Below, one piece after another: positions 43,037 through 52,866 of a stretch of DNA of 64,000 nt (positions are counted from its first letter, which is position 1; every line of letters begins with the position of its first letter). The translations under genes and the position numbers were made by a program. The notes beneath the pieces were generated by a model, which saw only the letters and a list, made by a program, of their open reading frames with translations, searched no databases and was not told where the DNA came from. The stretch is from Bacillota bacterium (lineage in GTDB: Bacteria; Bacillota; Clostridia; Lachnospirales; Lachnospiraceae). The stretch spans positions 62,001 to 126,000 of the forward strand of contig JAEWIZ010000022.1 of NCBI GenBank assembly GCA_023386815.1, in the 5' to 3' direction.

Positions 43037-44062
43037 TTACTCCATATCTACAGCTTTCTCTTTCGCTGAATCAAGACCGTATTTATCACGAACCTTTTCT
43101 TCAATCTCAAGAAAAATACTTGGATTTTCAATCAAATACTGTTTTGCATTTTCTCTTCCCTGGCCAATCTTTGCATCATTATATGCATACCAAGCACCGC
43201 TCTTTATTACGATATTACTATCAGCAGCCAGATCCAGAACATCACCCTCTCTTGAAATACCTTTACCGAACATAATATCGAACTCAGCTTCCTTAAATGG
43301 TGGAGCAATCTTATTCTTTACTACCTTGATTCTGGTTCTATTACCAACTACTTCTCCACCCTGCTTTAAGGATTCAATTCTTCTGACATCCAGACGAATG
43401 GAAGAATAGAACTTCAATGCTCGTCCACCAGTTGTAGTCTCTGGATTACCGAACATTACTCCAACCTTCTCACGAAGCTGATTGATAAATACGACGATGC
43501 AATTTGACTTACTGATTACAGCGGTTAATTTTCTTAATGCCTGAGACATAAGTCTTGCCTGAAGACCAACATGGGAATCACCCATATCTCCATCAATCTC
43601 GGCTTTAGGTACTAAGGCTGCAACTGAGTCAACGATAATAATGTCTACCGCACCAGAACGTACCATAGTTTCTGTAATTTCTAATGCTTGCTCACCGTTA
43701 TCCGGCTGTGAAATATATAGATTATCGATATCAACACCGATATTTTTTGCATAAACAGGGTCTAAGGCATGCTCTGCGTCAATAAAGCCTGCAATTCCGC
43801 CTCTCTTTTGTACTTCGGCTACCATATGTAGTGCAACCGTGGTCTTACCACTGGACTCTGGTCCATAAACCTCTAATATTCTTCCCTTTGGTACTCCGCC
43901 TAAACCAAGTGCAATATCTAAGCTAATTGATCCTGTTGGAATCGTCTCAATATTCATATTAGCAGTATTATCGCCCAGCTTCATAACGGAACCCTTACCG
44001 TATTGTTTCTCAATCTGCGCTAAAGCAGATTCCAACGCTCTGATTTTATCATCCTTAGCCAT
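43037..44062 (-). CDS. recA: Recombinase RecA
   Basis: Strand-exchange ATPase and co-protease for LexA. The 341 residues carry GPESSGKTT (Walker A), the IIVDSVAAL Walker B, loop L1/L2 sequences ([23 protein letters not shown] and [17 protein letters not shown]). The ATG at 44062 follows GGGAG by 7 bases. Promoter TTGACA-17-TAATAT with a LexA box at the start of transcription. Confidence 0.99.
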   Translation of the reverse strand: MAKDDKIRALESALAQIEKQYGKGSVMKLGDNTANMNIETIPTGSISLDIALGLGGVPKGRILEVYGPESSGKTTVALHMVAEVQKRGGIAGFIDAEHALDPVYAKNIGVDIDNLYISQPDNGEQALEITETMVRSGAVDIIIVDSVAALVPKAEIDGDMGDSHVGLQARLMSQALRKLTAVISKSNCIVVFINQLREKVGVMFGNPETTTGGRALKFYSSIRLDVRRIESLKQGGEVVGNRTRIKVVKNKIAPPFKEAEFDIMFGKGISREGDVLDLAADSNIVIKSGAWYAYNDAKIGQGRENAKQYLIENPSIFLEIEEKVRDKYGLDSAKEKAVDME

Positions 44063-44098
44063 ATCTAATCTCCCTTTTTTTAATAGCTTTCGCAAAAC

Positions 44099-44112
44099 CG
44101 AACCTATGTTCT
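44099..44112 (-). promoter_or_regulatory. LexA (SOS) box of recA
   Basis: CGAACCTATGTTCT (read on the plus strand) fits the Gram-positive LexA consensus CGAAC-N4-GTTCG except at the last base, and lies 8 bases downstream of the -10, over the start of transcription. Confidence 0.88.
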
Positions 44113-44119
44113 TTTCTAC

Positions 44120-44148
44120 ATATTAACTTATTTCCGCATCAATGTCAA
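44120..44148 (-). promoter_or_regulatory. Promoter of recA-recX
   Basis: TTGACA, 17 bases, TAATAT on the minus strand, about 60 bases before the recA ATG. Confidence 0.85.
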
Positions 44149-44522
44149 TAAAAACAATCAACATAGTAACTTTTACTTATACCAGGGATATCTATTCCAG
44201 ATGTAATAAGAACCTTACAGATGTCTTATTTATGAGTTCCAGGAAATGCAGGTTAATATGATTTAAAGAATATGAAAGAATTACAGAATATAGGATTATC
44301 GAAACATGAACTTAGTTTCAATAATATAGTTATGAGAAGTTAGATTTTAACATCTCATAAAAGGTGCTGTCCTCGTGCCGTATAACCCGATTACAGGAAC
44401 GTGTACTTAGTTCCTGTAATCAAGAGACAATCTAATTATAGCAATATCTCCATATCCTGTAAACAATTTTATGACTCGTAATAATAACGAATTTTTCATC
44501 TGTTTTTATATAAAAACACGGA
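44149..44522. other. Non-coding region between ilvA and the recA promoter, with inverted repeats
   Basis: No gene seen. It contains a 7-bp inverted repeat TATGAGA/TCTCATA (about 44330-44360) and a perfect 12-bp inverted repeat GATTACAGGAAC (44389-44400) / GTTCCTGTAATC (44410-44421) with a 9-base loop. Neither is followed by a T run on the minus strand, so factor-independent termination after ilvA is not convincing. Confidence 0.55.
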
Positions 44523-45740
44523 TCAATATAATTTACTTGGCATTGTAATCTTAGGATTATACCCATGGTCAGTTAAGGCCTGCACGATTTCCTTTTTATG
44601 TTCATGCCCGAAGGTTTCCATGGTAATGGTCAATTCCACTGCTGAATTGCGGTTGATGCTGACGAACTGATTGTGATCCAGACGGATTACATTTCCCTGG
44701 TGCTTTGCAATAATAGATGCAACATTAACCAGTTCGCCTGGTCTGTCCGGAAGAAGCACTGATACCGTAAAGACGCGACCTCTTTGAATTAATCCATGCT
44801 GAACAACGGAGGATACTGTAATAATATCCATATTGCCGCCGCTTAGGATGGACACCACTTTCTTATCCTTACATTTTAAATGCTTTAATGCAGCTACCGT
44901 CAATAAACCAGAATTTTCTACCACCATCTTATGGTTCTCAATAATATCCAGGAAGTTAACGATTAATTCAGAATCTTCTACAGTAATAATGTCATCCACA
45001 TATTTTTGTATGTAAGGGAAAATAACATCTCCCGGTGTTTTTACCGCAGTACCATCTGCGATGGTATCTATCTGGGGTAGCGTAACCACAGCGCCTGCCT
45101 TTAAGGAAGCTTTCATACAGTCTGCTCCTGCCGGCTCAACACCAATTATCTTGACGTTAGGATTCAGCATCTTGGCCAACGTTGCAACACCCGCAAGGAG
45201 TCCACCTCCACCAACCGGGGCCAGAATAATATCTACCGTCGGAAGTTCCTTAAAGATTTCCATAGCAATGGTTCCCTGTCCGGTAGCTACCACTTCGTCG
45301 TTAAATGGATGGATGAAGGTATAACCTTTCTCCTCAGACAATTGAAGAGCATATTGACAGGCTTCATCATAAACATTCCCATACAGAATTACCTCTGCAC
45401 CATAGCTCTTTGTTCGATTCACCTTAATCAGTGGTGTTGTCGAAGGCATTACAATAATCGCTTTTGCCTGGTAGAGCTTCGCTGCATAGGCAACTCCCTG
45501 TGCATGATTTCCGGCGGATGCGGTGATAAGACCACGTTCTCTTTCTTCTTTGGTTAGGGTGCTGATCTTGTAGTAAGCCCCTCGAACCTTATATGCTCCG
45601 GTATACTGCATATTTTCAGGCTTTAGATAGACCTTATTCCCTGACTGCTCTGAAAAATACTCACTATAGACCAGATCTGTTCGGTTAATCACTTTTTTGA
45701 CCGCTTCCGTAGCTTCTTCAAACTTATCTAATGTCATCAT
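44523..45740 (-). CDS. ilvA: Threonine ammonia-lyase with C-terminal ACT domain
   Basis: PLP enzyme converting threonine to 2-oxobutanoate. The 405 residues show the PLP lysine in YTGAYKVRGAYYKI, the GGGGLLAG phosphate loop, and SGGNMD, followed by a single ACT domain (about 325-400, TVSVLLPDRPGELVNVASIIAKHQGNVIRLDHNQ). The short one-ACT form is typical of clostridial IlvA/TdcB-like enzymes; biosynthetic or catabolic use is not decided. Start ATG 45740 follows GGAGGG by 7 bases. No T-box leader is visible upstream. Confidence 0.93.
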   Translation of the reverse strand: MMTLDKFEEATEAVKKVINRTDLVYSEYFSEQSGNKVYLKPENMQYTGAYKVRGAYYKISTLTKEERERGLITASAGNHAQGVAYAAKLYQAKAIIVMPSTTPLIKVNRTKSYGAEVILYGNVYDEACQYALQLSEEKGYTFIHPFNDEVVATGQGTIAMEIFKELPTVDIILAPVGGGGLLAGVATLAKMLNPNVKIIGVEPAGADCMKASLKAGAVVTLPQIDTIADGTAVKTPGDVIFPYIQKYVDDIITVEDSELIVNFLDIIENHKMVVENSGLLTVAALKHLKCKDKKVVSILSGGNMDIITVSSVVQHGLIQRGRVFTVSVLLPDRPGELVNVASIIAKHQGNVIRLDHNQFVSINRNSAVELTITMETFGHEHKKEIVQALTDHGYNPKITMPSKLY

Positions 45741-45802
45741 GATATTACCCTCCATCCACGTTTCAATTGTGACAGGCAATCGAATACGTATTATATTTTA
45801 TT

Positions 45803-45832
45803 GGCTGTTACAAAGTTTTCTCTGTAACAGCC
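45803..45832. repeat. Inverted repeat between ftsY and ilvA
   Basis: GGCTGTTACA / TGTAACAGCC, 10 bp perfect, 10-base loop, 28 bases after the ftsY stop. No T run on the minus strand. Confidence 0.6.
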
Positions 45833-45859
45833 ATAAGCTTAATGCTTTCATTTTTTAGG

Positions 45860-46789
45860 TTACTCAACTTTTTGGAACAAGGCATCTACAAATTCTTCGG
45901 CATGAAATCTTTGTAAATCATCGATTTTTTCACCGATACCGATATATTTTACCGGTATACCAAGTTCGGACTGGATTGCAATAGCGATTCCACCCTTTGC
46001 AGTTCCATCAAGCTTCGTTAGTACAATACCAGTAACATCAGCAACCTCACTAAATTCCTTCGCCTGAACCAAAGCATTTTGTCCCGTTGTTCCATCCAGT
46101 ACCACTAAGGTTTCCCGGTAAGCCTCCGGATACTCGCGTTCTATGACTCGGTCGATCTTTTTTAGCTCTTCCATAAGATTTTTCTTATTATGCAAGCGGC
46201 CTGCGGTATCGCATAACAGTACATCAACATTACGAGCCTTAGCTGCAGTAACTGCATCATAAATGACAGCGGCAGGATCAGAACCTTCCTTCTGTGCTAT
46301 GATCTCCACATTTGCTCGATGAGCCCATTCTGTCAGCTGTTCAATGGCAGCCGCACGGAAGGTGTCCGCAGCTGCAACCATTACCTTTTTACCCTGATCC
46401 TTCATTTGACCTGCAAGCTTACCCACGGAAGTAGTTTTACCTACTCCATTTACTCCGATGAGAAGAACAACGGATTTTCTGCTTTCAAAATCATAAGCAT
46501 TGTCTTCCAGCTTCATTTGCTCCTTCATACTATTCATCAGAATAACGCGGCATTCTTCAGGTTCTTTGATCTTATTCTCTTTTACCTTCGCTCTTAAATC
46601 TTCAATAATCGCGGTAGTTGTATTGATGCCAAGGTCAGCCATAATAAGAGTTTCTTCCAACTCTTCATAAAAATCGTCATCAATACTTGAAAAGCCACTA
46701 AAGATTGCGTCAATTCCATGTGCAATATTGTCTCTGGTCTTCGTAAGACCTTGAACTAATCGTCCAAAAAAACCTGGTTTGTCTCCCAT
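45860..46789 (-). CDS. ftsY: Signal recognition particle receptor FtsY
   Basis: SRP receptor GTPase. The 309 residues are the short NG form without an acidic A domain: GVNGVGKTTSVGKLAG (near 112), DTAGRLHNKKNLMEEL, TKLDGTAKGGIAIA. ATG 46789 has GGAG 7 bases before it. Follows smc by 79 bases, a spacer with an inverted repeat (46833-46864). Confidence 0.97.
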   Translation of the reverse strand: MGDKPGFFGRLVQGLTKTRDNIAHGIDAIFSGFSSIDDDFYEELEETLIMADLGINTTTAIIEDLRAKVKENKIKEPEECRVILMNSMKEQMKLEDNAYDFESRKSVVLLIGVNGVGKTTSVGKLAGQMKDQGKKVMVAAADTFRAAAIEQLTEWAHRANVEIIAQKEGSDPAAVIYDAVTAAKARNVDVLLCDTAGRLHNKKNLMEELKKIDRVIEREYPEAYRETLVVLDGTTGQNALVQAKEFSEVADVTGIVLTKLDGTAKGGIAIAIQSELGIPVKYIGIGEKIDDLQRFHAEEFVDALFQKVE

Positions 46790-46832
46790 ATAAAATCTCC
46801 ATTCTACTATAACACTATCTTTAAATTCTGTA

Positions 46833-46864
46833 TTAAAACTATCAATCGGATTTGATAGTTTTAA
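46833..46864. repeat. Inverted repeat between smc and ftsY
   Basis: TTAAAACTATCAA / TTGATAGTTTTAA, 13-bp perfect arms with a 6-base loop, starting 4 bases after the smc stop. On the minus strand the second arm supplies a short T run, so partial termination is possible. Confidence 0.6.
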
Positions 46865-46868
46865 CTAG

Positions 46869-49800
46869 TTATTTATCTAGTTCGTTCTCAATCAGGTTTA
46901 CTGATACGAGAGTCGATACTCCCTTTTCCTGCATTGTAATACCATATAGGATATCCGCAGCAGCCATCGTTCCTCGGCGATGAGTGATAATAATAAACTG
47001 TGTATCTTTGGTCAGTTTATGTAAATACTTTGCAAAACGATTTACGTTGGAATCATCTAAAGCTGCTTCAATCTCATCTAATAAACAGAAGGGAGAAGGC
47101 TTTAAATTCTGGATTGCAAATAACAGGGATATGGCTGTCAGAGCTTTCTCTCCACCAGACAGCTGCATCATATTCTGAAGCTTTTTGCCGGGAGGTTGCG
47201 CATTTATTCGGATACCTGCCTCCAGGATATCTTCACTTTCGGTCAATTCCAGATCCGCCTTACCGCCGCCAAAAAGTTCCTTAAAGACAATGTCGAACTG
47301 CTCCTTAATTGCCTTGAATTTCTCGGCAAATTGTATTCGCATTTCTGTATCCAGTTCCCCTATGATTTGTAGAAGGGCTTCCTCTGCCTTGATTAAATCC
47401 TCTCTCTGAACATGAAGGAATTCATAGCGCTCTGATAAATTCTTAAAGTCCTCAATTGCATTGACATTAACATCGCCAAGCTCTTTGATCTTTCCTTTAA
47501 TATCTCCGATTAGTTTCTTAGCCTGGGATAAACTAATCTCTTCATCAATGGGATATTCCAGGGCAGCACAGTACGTGAGCTCATATTCTTCCCACATATA
47601 ATTAATCTGTTGGTCAATCTGTTCGCTTAATTTTTCCTTCTGTCCATTTAAACGATAACACTCCTTATCCAGTTCATTGATGAAGCCGGATAATTCTTCT
47701 CTCTTCGCAAAGAAATTCTTGTGGACCGTATTGATTCTTTCTTTTTCCTCAGTACGTTCCTTCAGTTTAACTTCTAATGCCTCGATGAGACTCTGATATT
47801 CCTGAATACGAGACTGAGTAAGTTCGATCTCCTTTTGCCTGTCGGAAACAATTTGGGAGGCTTTCTCAATATCCTTTTTCAAAGAGGACTGCTCTTCATA
47901 CAAGCGCTCAATTTCACGTTTGACACGCTTAATATTTTCCAGCATAAACTGATTGCTCTGTTCTAGGGTGGATAGTTCCAATTTTAGGGCAGAGGATTTT
48001 TCATTTGCTTCCTGTTCCTTTGCTCGTTCTTGTTCCAACAGTTTATTTAACTGCTCTATTTTTGCTTCTATCTCTTTGTTCAGCTGTACGTTTTCCGAAA
48101 GAGATCCATTTAATTTATTCAGATTTTCCTTTAAATCCTTGGCCTGAAGCTCAATTTCCTGAAGTTCTTTCACATACTCCTGATAGATTACCTCTGATTC
48201 CGATTTTTTATTTTTCTCACGCTCCAGATTCATCTTAGCTGTATTTTGTTCCAGGAACTTTTCCTGCAAGCGAAGCTTTCCTTCGTCAAGCGCTTGACGC
48301 AACCGAGTTTTTGTAATTTTATATTCTTCTCTTTTGCTTTGCAATTCCTGACTTGTTTTCAACAACGAAGCAACGGTCTCTTCCATTTCTTCGATCTCAC
48401 GCCGTCTACCCAGCAAATTGCTAGCATTTTTATAAGCACCACCGGAAATAGAACCGCCAGGTGATAGCAACTCTCCTTCCAAAGTTACAATTCGTAGACT
48501 ATGGTTGTATTTTTTCGCGATAAGCGTTGCATGATCAATATCATCAACTACGATAATTCTACCTAGCAAGTAATCAATTAATGCATTGAATTTTTTATCT
48601 GTTTCAACTAATTGACTGGCAATACCAAGTACACCTGTTTCCTTAAGAACCTTTTCATTTTGTATACCATGTCCGGATGACATATTCGTTAAAGGCAAGA
48701 AGGTTGCTCTACCGAATTTGTTTTGCTTTAGATAGGTAATCAAACTCTTTGCAGTAGCTTCATCCTCCGTAACGATATTTTGGATTGTACCACCTAGGGC
48801 TGTTTCAATAGCCGTTTCATAGGTCTTTTCCACCTTTATGATATCAGCTACAACGCCAATAATACCAGGCTGCTGGGCTTTTCGTTCCATGACCTTCTTA
48901 ATACTGATGCCATAGCCCTCATATCGTTCCGTAAGATTCATTAAGGAATCAAGCCGTGATTTTTCTCCAAGATACTTAGCATGCACCTCATTATATTCTG
49001 CTCCGATATGATCAATCTCATTCTGAGTTGATTGTATGGACTGCTCTAATCCGATACCTTCCTGACTCATTAAAGCAATGGCTTCTGAGATGCTCTCCAG
49101 ATGTTCCTGACAGTTAAGAATTGATTCCTCATACATGCATTCTTCACTTTTATTTTTCAGAATACGTTGGTTTAAATCTGCTTTACGAATGGTATTCTGC
49201 TCCAGCATTGTCTCATAACGCTGCATATTACTCTTAATACCAGAATTAATGTTTAAATGCTCAAAGATATCATTATTGCAATCTTCAATTTCTTTGCTAT
49301 ATCTTATAATATTTTCTTTGATCCGATTCAGTTCCTTTAAGGCGTTCGTAAGAATATCATCCATACCGGAGATTTTCTCATCAATCACAGCTTTCTCTGA
49401 AAGATACCCGCTTTCTTCGGATTTCTTAACCTCCAGCTCATCATCACTGTTCTTGATACGATTTTTGATATAATCATCGTTCTGCAAAACAGCAATAATC
49501 TGTTCCTTAAGTACCTTTATTTCACCCTCTGCTTTCTCTTTATTCAGCTTCAGTCCATTTAAAGTACTACGATCCTCTTCAATAATATGATCACAGGTTT
49601 CTAATTCTTGTTCAAGCCTTAAATATTCTTCCTTTGTGTTTTCGTATTCTACCTTTGCTTTTTCTAAATCAACGGTAGCAATGGAAAGCTTTTCATCTAG
49701 CTGATCCTTTGAACTACGAATCCTTTCGTATTCCTTCAAGAATTGATTTACTTCTAGGTTTTTTAATTCTTCTTTTAATTTTAAATACACCTTTGCTACT

Positions 49801-50429
49801 GCTGACTGTTTTTCTAAAGGCGCAAGCTGTTTCTCAATTTCCTTTAAAATATCCGTGATACGAGCAAGATTCTGCTTTTCTTCCTCCAGATTCTTTTCCG
49901 CCGAATACTTTCTACGTTTGAATTTTACAATACCTGCAGCTTCGTCAAATAATTCTCGGCGATCCTCCGGCTTACCACTTAGTATCTTATCAATCTGACC
50001 TTGTCCAATAATAGAGTATCCTTCTTTTCCTACACCAGTATCAAGAAATAATTCATATACATCTTTTAATCGACAGGAGTTACCATTAATTAGATACTCA
50101 CTTTCTCCGGAACGATATACCCTTCTGGCAACGATAACCTCATCATATTCAATTGGAAGCTTGTGATCAGAATTATCCATAGTGAGTGCAACATAGGCAT
50201 AGCCCAAAGGCTTACGAGCCTCTGTCCCGGAGAATATGATATCCTCCATCCTGGCTCCACGTAGCTGTTTTGCACTCTGTTCACCTAATACCCAGCGTAC
50301 CGCATCTGCTACATTACTTTTACCACTGCCATTTGGTCCGACAATACCTGTAATACCATCGTGAAACTCTAATACTATCTTATTCGCAAAAGATTTAAAA
50401 CCGTGAACTTCTATACTTTTAAGGTACAT
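46869..50429 (-). CDS. smc: Chromosome segregation ATPase SMC
   Basis: Condensin core. The 1186 residues match the family: N-terminal Walker A GPNGSGKSN at 32-40, long coiled coils (about 165-495 and 675-1010), hinge (about 515-665) with GVVADIIKV and GGSISGGAYKN, and C-terminal signature LSGGEKALTAISLLFA with Walker B PFCLLDEIEAALDDSN. ATG 50429 has GGGGGA 7 bases upstream; a four-codon frame (ATGAATGTACCTTAA) overlaps its start. Between rnc and ftsY, the conserved Firmicute order. Confidence 0.98.
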   Translation of the reverse strand: MYLKSIEVHGFKSFANKIVLEFHDGITGIVGPNGSGKSNVADAVRWVLGEQSAKQLRGARMEDIIFSGTEARKPLGYAYVALTMDNSDHKLPIEYDEVIVARRVYRSGESEYLINGNSCRLKDVYELFLDTGVGKEGYSIIGQGQIDKILSGKPEDRRELFDEAAGIVKFKRRKYSAEKNLEEEKQNLARITDILKEIEKQLAPLEKQSAVAKVYLKLKEELKNLEVNQFLKEYERIRSSKDQLDEKLSIATVDLEKAKVEYENTKEEYLRLEQELETCDHIIEEDRSTLNGLKLNKEKAEGEIKVLKEQIIAVLQNDDYIKNRIKNSDDELEVKKSEESGYLSEKAVIDEKISGMDDILTNALKELNRIKENIIRYSKEIEDCNNDIFEHLNINSGIKSNMQRYETMLEQNTIRKADLNQRILKNKSEECMYEESILNCQEHLESISEAIALMSQEGIGLEQSIQSTQNEIDHIGAEYNEVHAKYLGEKSRLDSLMNLTERYEGYGISIKKVMERKAQQPGIIGVVADIIKVEKTYETAIETALGGTIQNIVTEDEATAKSLITYLKQNKFGRATFLPLTNMSSGHGIQNEKVLKETGVLGIASQLVETDKKFNALIDYLLGRIIVVDDIDHATLIAKKYNHSLRIVTLEGELLSPGGSISGGAYKNASNLLGRRREIEEMEETVASLLKTSQELQSKREEYKITKTRLRQALDEGKLRLQEKFLEQNTAKMNLEREKNKKSESEVIYQEYVKELQEIELQAKDLKENLNKLNGSLSENVQLNKEIEAKIEQLNKLLEQERAKEQEANEKSSALKLELSTLEQSNQFMLENIKRVKREIERLYEEQSSLKKDIEKASQIVSDRQKEIELTQSRIQEYQSLIEALEVKLKERTEEKERINTVHKNFFAKREELSGFINELDKECYRLNGQKEKLSEQIDQQINYMWEEYELTYCAALEYPIDEEISLSQAKKLIGDIKGKIKELGDVNVNAIEDFKNLSERYEFLHVQREDLIKAEEALLQIIGELDTEMRIQFAEKFKAIKEQFDIVFKELFGGGKADLELTESEDILEAGIRINAQPPGKKLQNMMQLSGGEKALTAISLLFAIQNLKPSPFCLLDEIEAALDDSNVNRFAKYLHKLTKDTQFIIITHRRGTMAAADILYGITMQEKGVSTLVSVNLIENELDK

Positions 50430-50532
50430 TCATAGTCCCCCATCTATTAACTTATATTTAGTAATTATAAAACTATTTGTTTTACACTTGCCTAAATTTT
50501 TATTACTTGTAAAGCTATGATACAGGGCCAGC

Positions 50533-51243
50533 TTATCCCTTATTCTGTAACTTTAGAATTGCCTGATTAGCAGCTTCCTGCTCAGCAGCTTTTTTTGTTC
50601 GACCTGTCCCATAACCAATCTCATCATTACCAATACAAACGGCAACGGTAAAGGTTTTATTGTGGTCTGGTCCTTCCTCCGAAATTAACTTATACCGAAG
50701 TTTTTGCTTACTGCTGTCATTCTGTATTATTTCCTGTAAGATAGTCTTGCTATCGAAAAAGAGATCCTTACCTTTTAAATCAGCTAATATAAAGCTTTTA
50801 ATAAACTCTTTTGCATTAGTAAAACCACCGTCTAAATAAATTGCACCTATCACAGCTTCTAAAGCATCTGATAAAATGGAATTACGATTTCTTCCTCCTG
50901 AAATGTCCTCCCCTTTTCCAAGTAATAAAAACTGCCCAATGCTTAAATCCCTTGCGCATGTGGATAAGGTCTGCTCACATACAATACTGGCGCGCAATTT
51001 TGTCAGATCACCCTCCGTTAAATCAGCGTATTCTTTGTATACATATTCACTGGTAACCAACTCCAGTACTGCGTCTCCCAGGAATTCTAAGCGTTCGTTA
51101 TTCTTCTCCTTATCCAATCTCATCTCATTGGCATACGAGCTATGAGTTAATGCATGCAACAGGATAGTCGGATCTGAGAAATGATATTTTATCTTTTCTT
51201 CCAGCAAAATTAGCTTTTCCTCATTTCTTTTGCGTCCCTTCAT
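50533..51243 (-). CDS. rnc: Ribonuclease III
   Basis: Double-strand-specific endoribonuclease. The 236 residues comprise a catalytic domain with NERLEFLGDAVLEL (near 44) and DALEAVIGAIYLDGG, and a C-terminal dsRNA-binding domain (about 160-234, IGYGTGRTKKAAEQEAANQAIL). ATG 51243 has GGAGG 13 bases upstream, a longer spacing than usual. Preceded by a long hairpin (51296-51332). Confidence 0.97.
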   Translation of the reverse strand: MKGRKRNEEKLILLEEKIKYHFSDPTILLHALTHSSYANEMRLDKEKNNERLEFLGDAVLELVTSEYVYKEYADLTEGDLTKLRASIVCEQTLSTCARDLSIGQFLLLGKGEDISGGRNRNSILSDALEAVIGAIYLDGGFTNAKEFIKSFILADLKGKDLFFDSKTILQEIIQNDSSKQKLRYKLISEEGPDHNKTFTVAVCIGNDEIGYGTGRTKKAAEQEAANQAILKLQNKG

Positions 51244-51295
51244 AAACTAGTCGATTCCTCCCTTCATTAGTTATATTTAAAAACTAATATATGAA

Positions 51296-51332
51296 AAGCC
51301 CCTAGATAAGGCAAGCCTTATTCACAGGGCTC
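51296..51332 (-). terminator. Hairpin between acpP and rnc
   Basis: AGCCC...ATAAGG-CTTG-CCTTAT...GGGGCT followed by TTTTC on the minus strand, about 75 bases after the acpP stop. Probable partial terminator that gives more acpP than rnc-smc-ftsY message. Confidence 0.65.
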
Positions 51333-51408
51333 TACATACATTCTTATGTTATCATTCTTAACCTGGAATCATTGATTTATGAAAATAAATTTCAATCATT
51401 CCTATTTA

Positions 51409-51639
51409 TTAATTAATCGCATTTTTAATCTGTTCAATAGCATCAGCTACTGTAACGATATTTTCAGCTTCTTCATTTGCAATTTCAATATCGAATTCTT
51501 CTTCGATTCCCATAATAATCTGGAAAACATCTAAGGAGTCTGCTCCCAAATCGTCTACGAAAGTGGTATCCATTGTGATCTCATCTTCGTCTACATTTAA
51601 AACCTCGCTGATAATTTTAACTAACTTTTCAAATTCCAT
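51409..51639 (-). CDS. acpP: Acyl carrier protein
   Basis: 76 residues, acidic, with the phosphopantetheine site Ser35 in DDLGADSLDVFQII. Follows plsX by 17 bases and precedes rnc, the usual plsX-acpP-rnc order. Strong hairpin downstream. Confidence 0.98.
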   Translation of the reverse strand: MEFEKLVKIISEVLNVDEDEITMDTTFVDDLGADSLDVFQIIMGIEEEFDIEIANEEAENIVTVADAIEQIKNAIN

Positions 51640-51656
51640 GCTAATTTACCCCTTCT

Positions 51657-52673
51657 TTATATTATTTGTTCGGTGTTTAAGTTTTTCTTGATTTTATCAT
51701 TAATATGCTGTTCTGTAAATGTAACACATTGTATAATTGAGTTACGAACTTCTGTACTTTTTGCATTACCATGTGTTTTAACAACCAGTCCATTCAATCC
51801 CAGCAAAGGAGCGCCGCCATACCTGGATGCATCAAAGTCTTTTAAGGTTTCCTTTAATGCGGGCTTGACGAGCAATGCGCCGATTTTACTTCTTGTTGTG
51901 CTCATCATTCCTGTTTTAATCTTCTGCACCAGAGCACCTCCTAAGCCTTCATAAAGCTTTAGGATTACATTTCCTACAAACGCTTCACAAACGATAACAT
52001 CTGCTCCACCATTAGGAATTTCTCTTGCTTCGATGCTTCCGATAAAATTAATGTCTTTACAATCTTTTAACAGCGGGAAAGTCTCTTTTACTAATTGATT
52101 TCCCTTTTCTTCTTCCGCTCCGATATTTACTATCGCAACACGCGGATTTTTAATACCAATGATATTCTCCATATAAATGGAACCCATTCTGGCAAACTGA
52201 ACCAAATGGGAAGATCTTGCATCAACATTTGCTCCACAGTCTACTAATAAAGATACGCCTGTTAAAGTAGGAATTAATGGTGCTAGTGGCGGTCTTTCTA
52301 CGCCTTGAATTCTACTTACAATAAGCTGTCCTCCAGCAAGAACCGCTCCAGTACTTCCAGCTGATACGAAAGCATCTGCTTCTTTGTTTTTCACCATATT
52401 ACAAGCAACAACAATAGATGAATTCTTCTTTCGACGGATTGCCAATACTGGTGCTTCACAGTTTGTAATTACTTCCGGAGCATGAACAACTTCAATACGT
52501 TCCTTGTCATAATTATACTCACTTAGCCCTTTGCGAATGACAGTTTCATCACCTGTTAAGACTACTTTTATCTCTTTCTTATCGCCTACTGCAAGAACTG
52601 CTCCTTTGATAATCTCAGCCGGTGCATTATCTCCACCCATTGCATCAACTGCGATAGTAATCATATTCGGCAT
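51657..52673 (-). CDS. plsX: Phosphate acyltransferase PlsX
   Basis: Makes acyl-phosphate from acyl-ACP for PlsY. The 338 residues have the N-terminal ITIAVDAMGGDNAPAEIIKGA and GAVLAGG, LVDCGANVDARSSHL and YGGAPLLGLNG. ATG 52673 follows GGAGG by 5 bases; alternatives at 52685 and 52664 fit less well. The rpmF gene that often precedes plsX is not present here. Confidence 0.97.
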   Translation of the reverse strand: MPNMITIAVDAMGGDNAPAEIIKGAVLAVGDKKEIKVVLTGDETVIRKGLSEYNYDKERIEVVHAPEVITNCEAPVLAIRRKKNSSIVVACNMVKNKEADAFVSAGSTGAVLAGGQLIVSRIQGVERPPLAPLIPTLTGVSLLVDCGANVDARSSHLVQFARMGSIYMENIIGIKNPRVAIVNIGAEEEKGNQLVKETFPLLKDCKDINFIGSIEAREIPNGGADVIVCEAFVGNVILKLYEGLGGALVQKIKTGMMSTTRSKIGALLVKPALKETLKDFDASRYGGAPLLGLNGLVVKTHGNAKSTEVRNSIIQCVTFTEQHINDKIKKNLNTEQII

Positions 52674-52803
52674 TGTATCCTCCATTCCGCTGTTAGTCCA
52701 AAATGCTGTACTAAAAGTATTTTTTTAGCAGTTGCTAATCTATAAACCAATATACTCGATATTATACCAAAAATCAACCACATTTTTGAAAATGTAAAAC
52801 AGA

Positions 52804-52857
52804 AAGAAGATGCCTTACAAATGATAGATTTTATCACCATTTACTCGGCATCTTCTT
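52804..52857 (-). terminator. Terminator after cheR
   Basis: AAGAAGATGCC / GGCATCTTCTT outer stem with an inner TGGTGATA/TATCAT pairing; T-rich sequence (TTCTTTCTGTTTT) follows on the minus strand, 10 bases after the cheR stop. Confidence 0.8.
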
Positions 52858-52866
52858 GTATCATCA

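Noticed and set aside
45741..45859. T-box or attenuator for ilvA
   Set aside because: Spacer is short and lacks the T-box sequence; only a simple inverted repeat is present.
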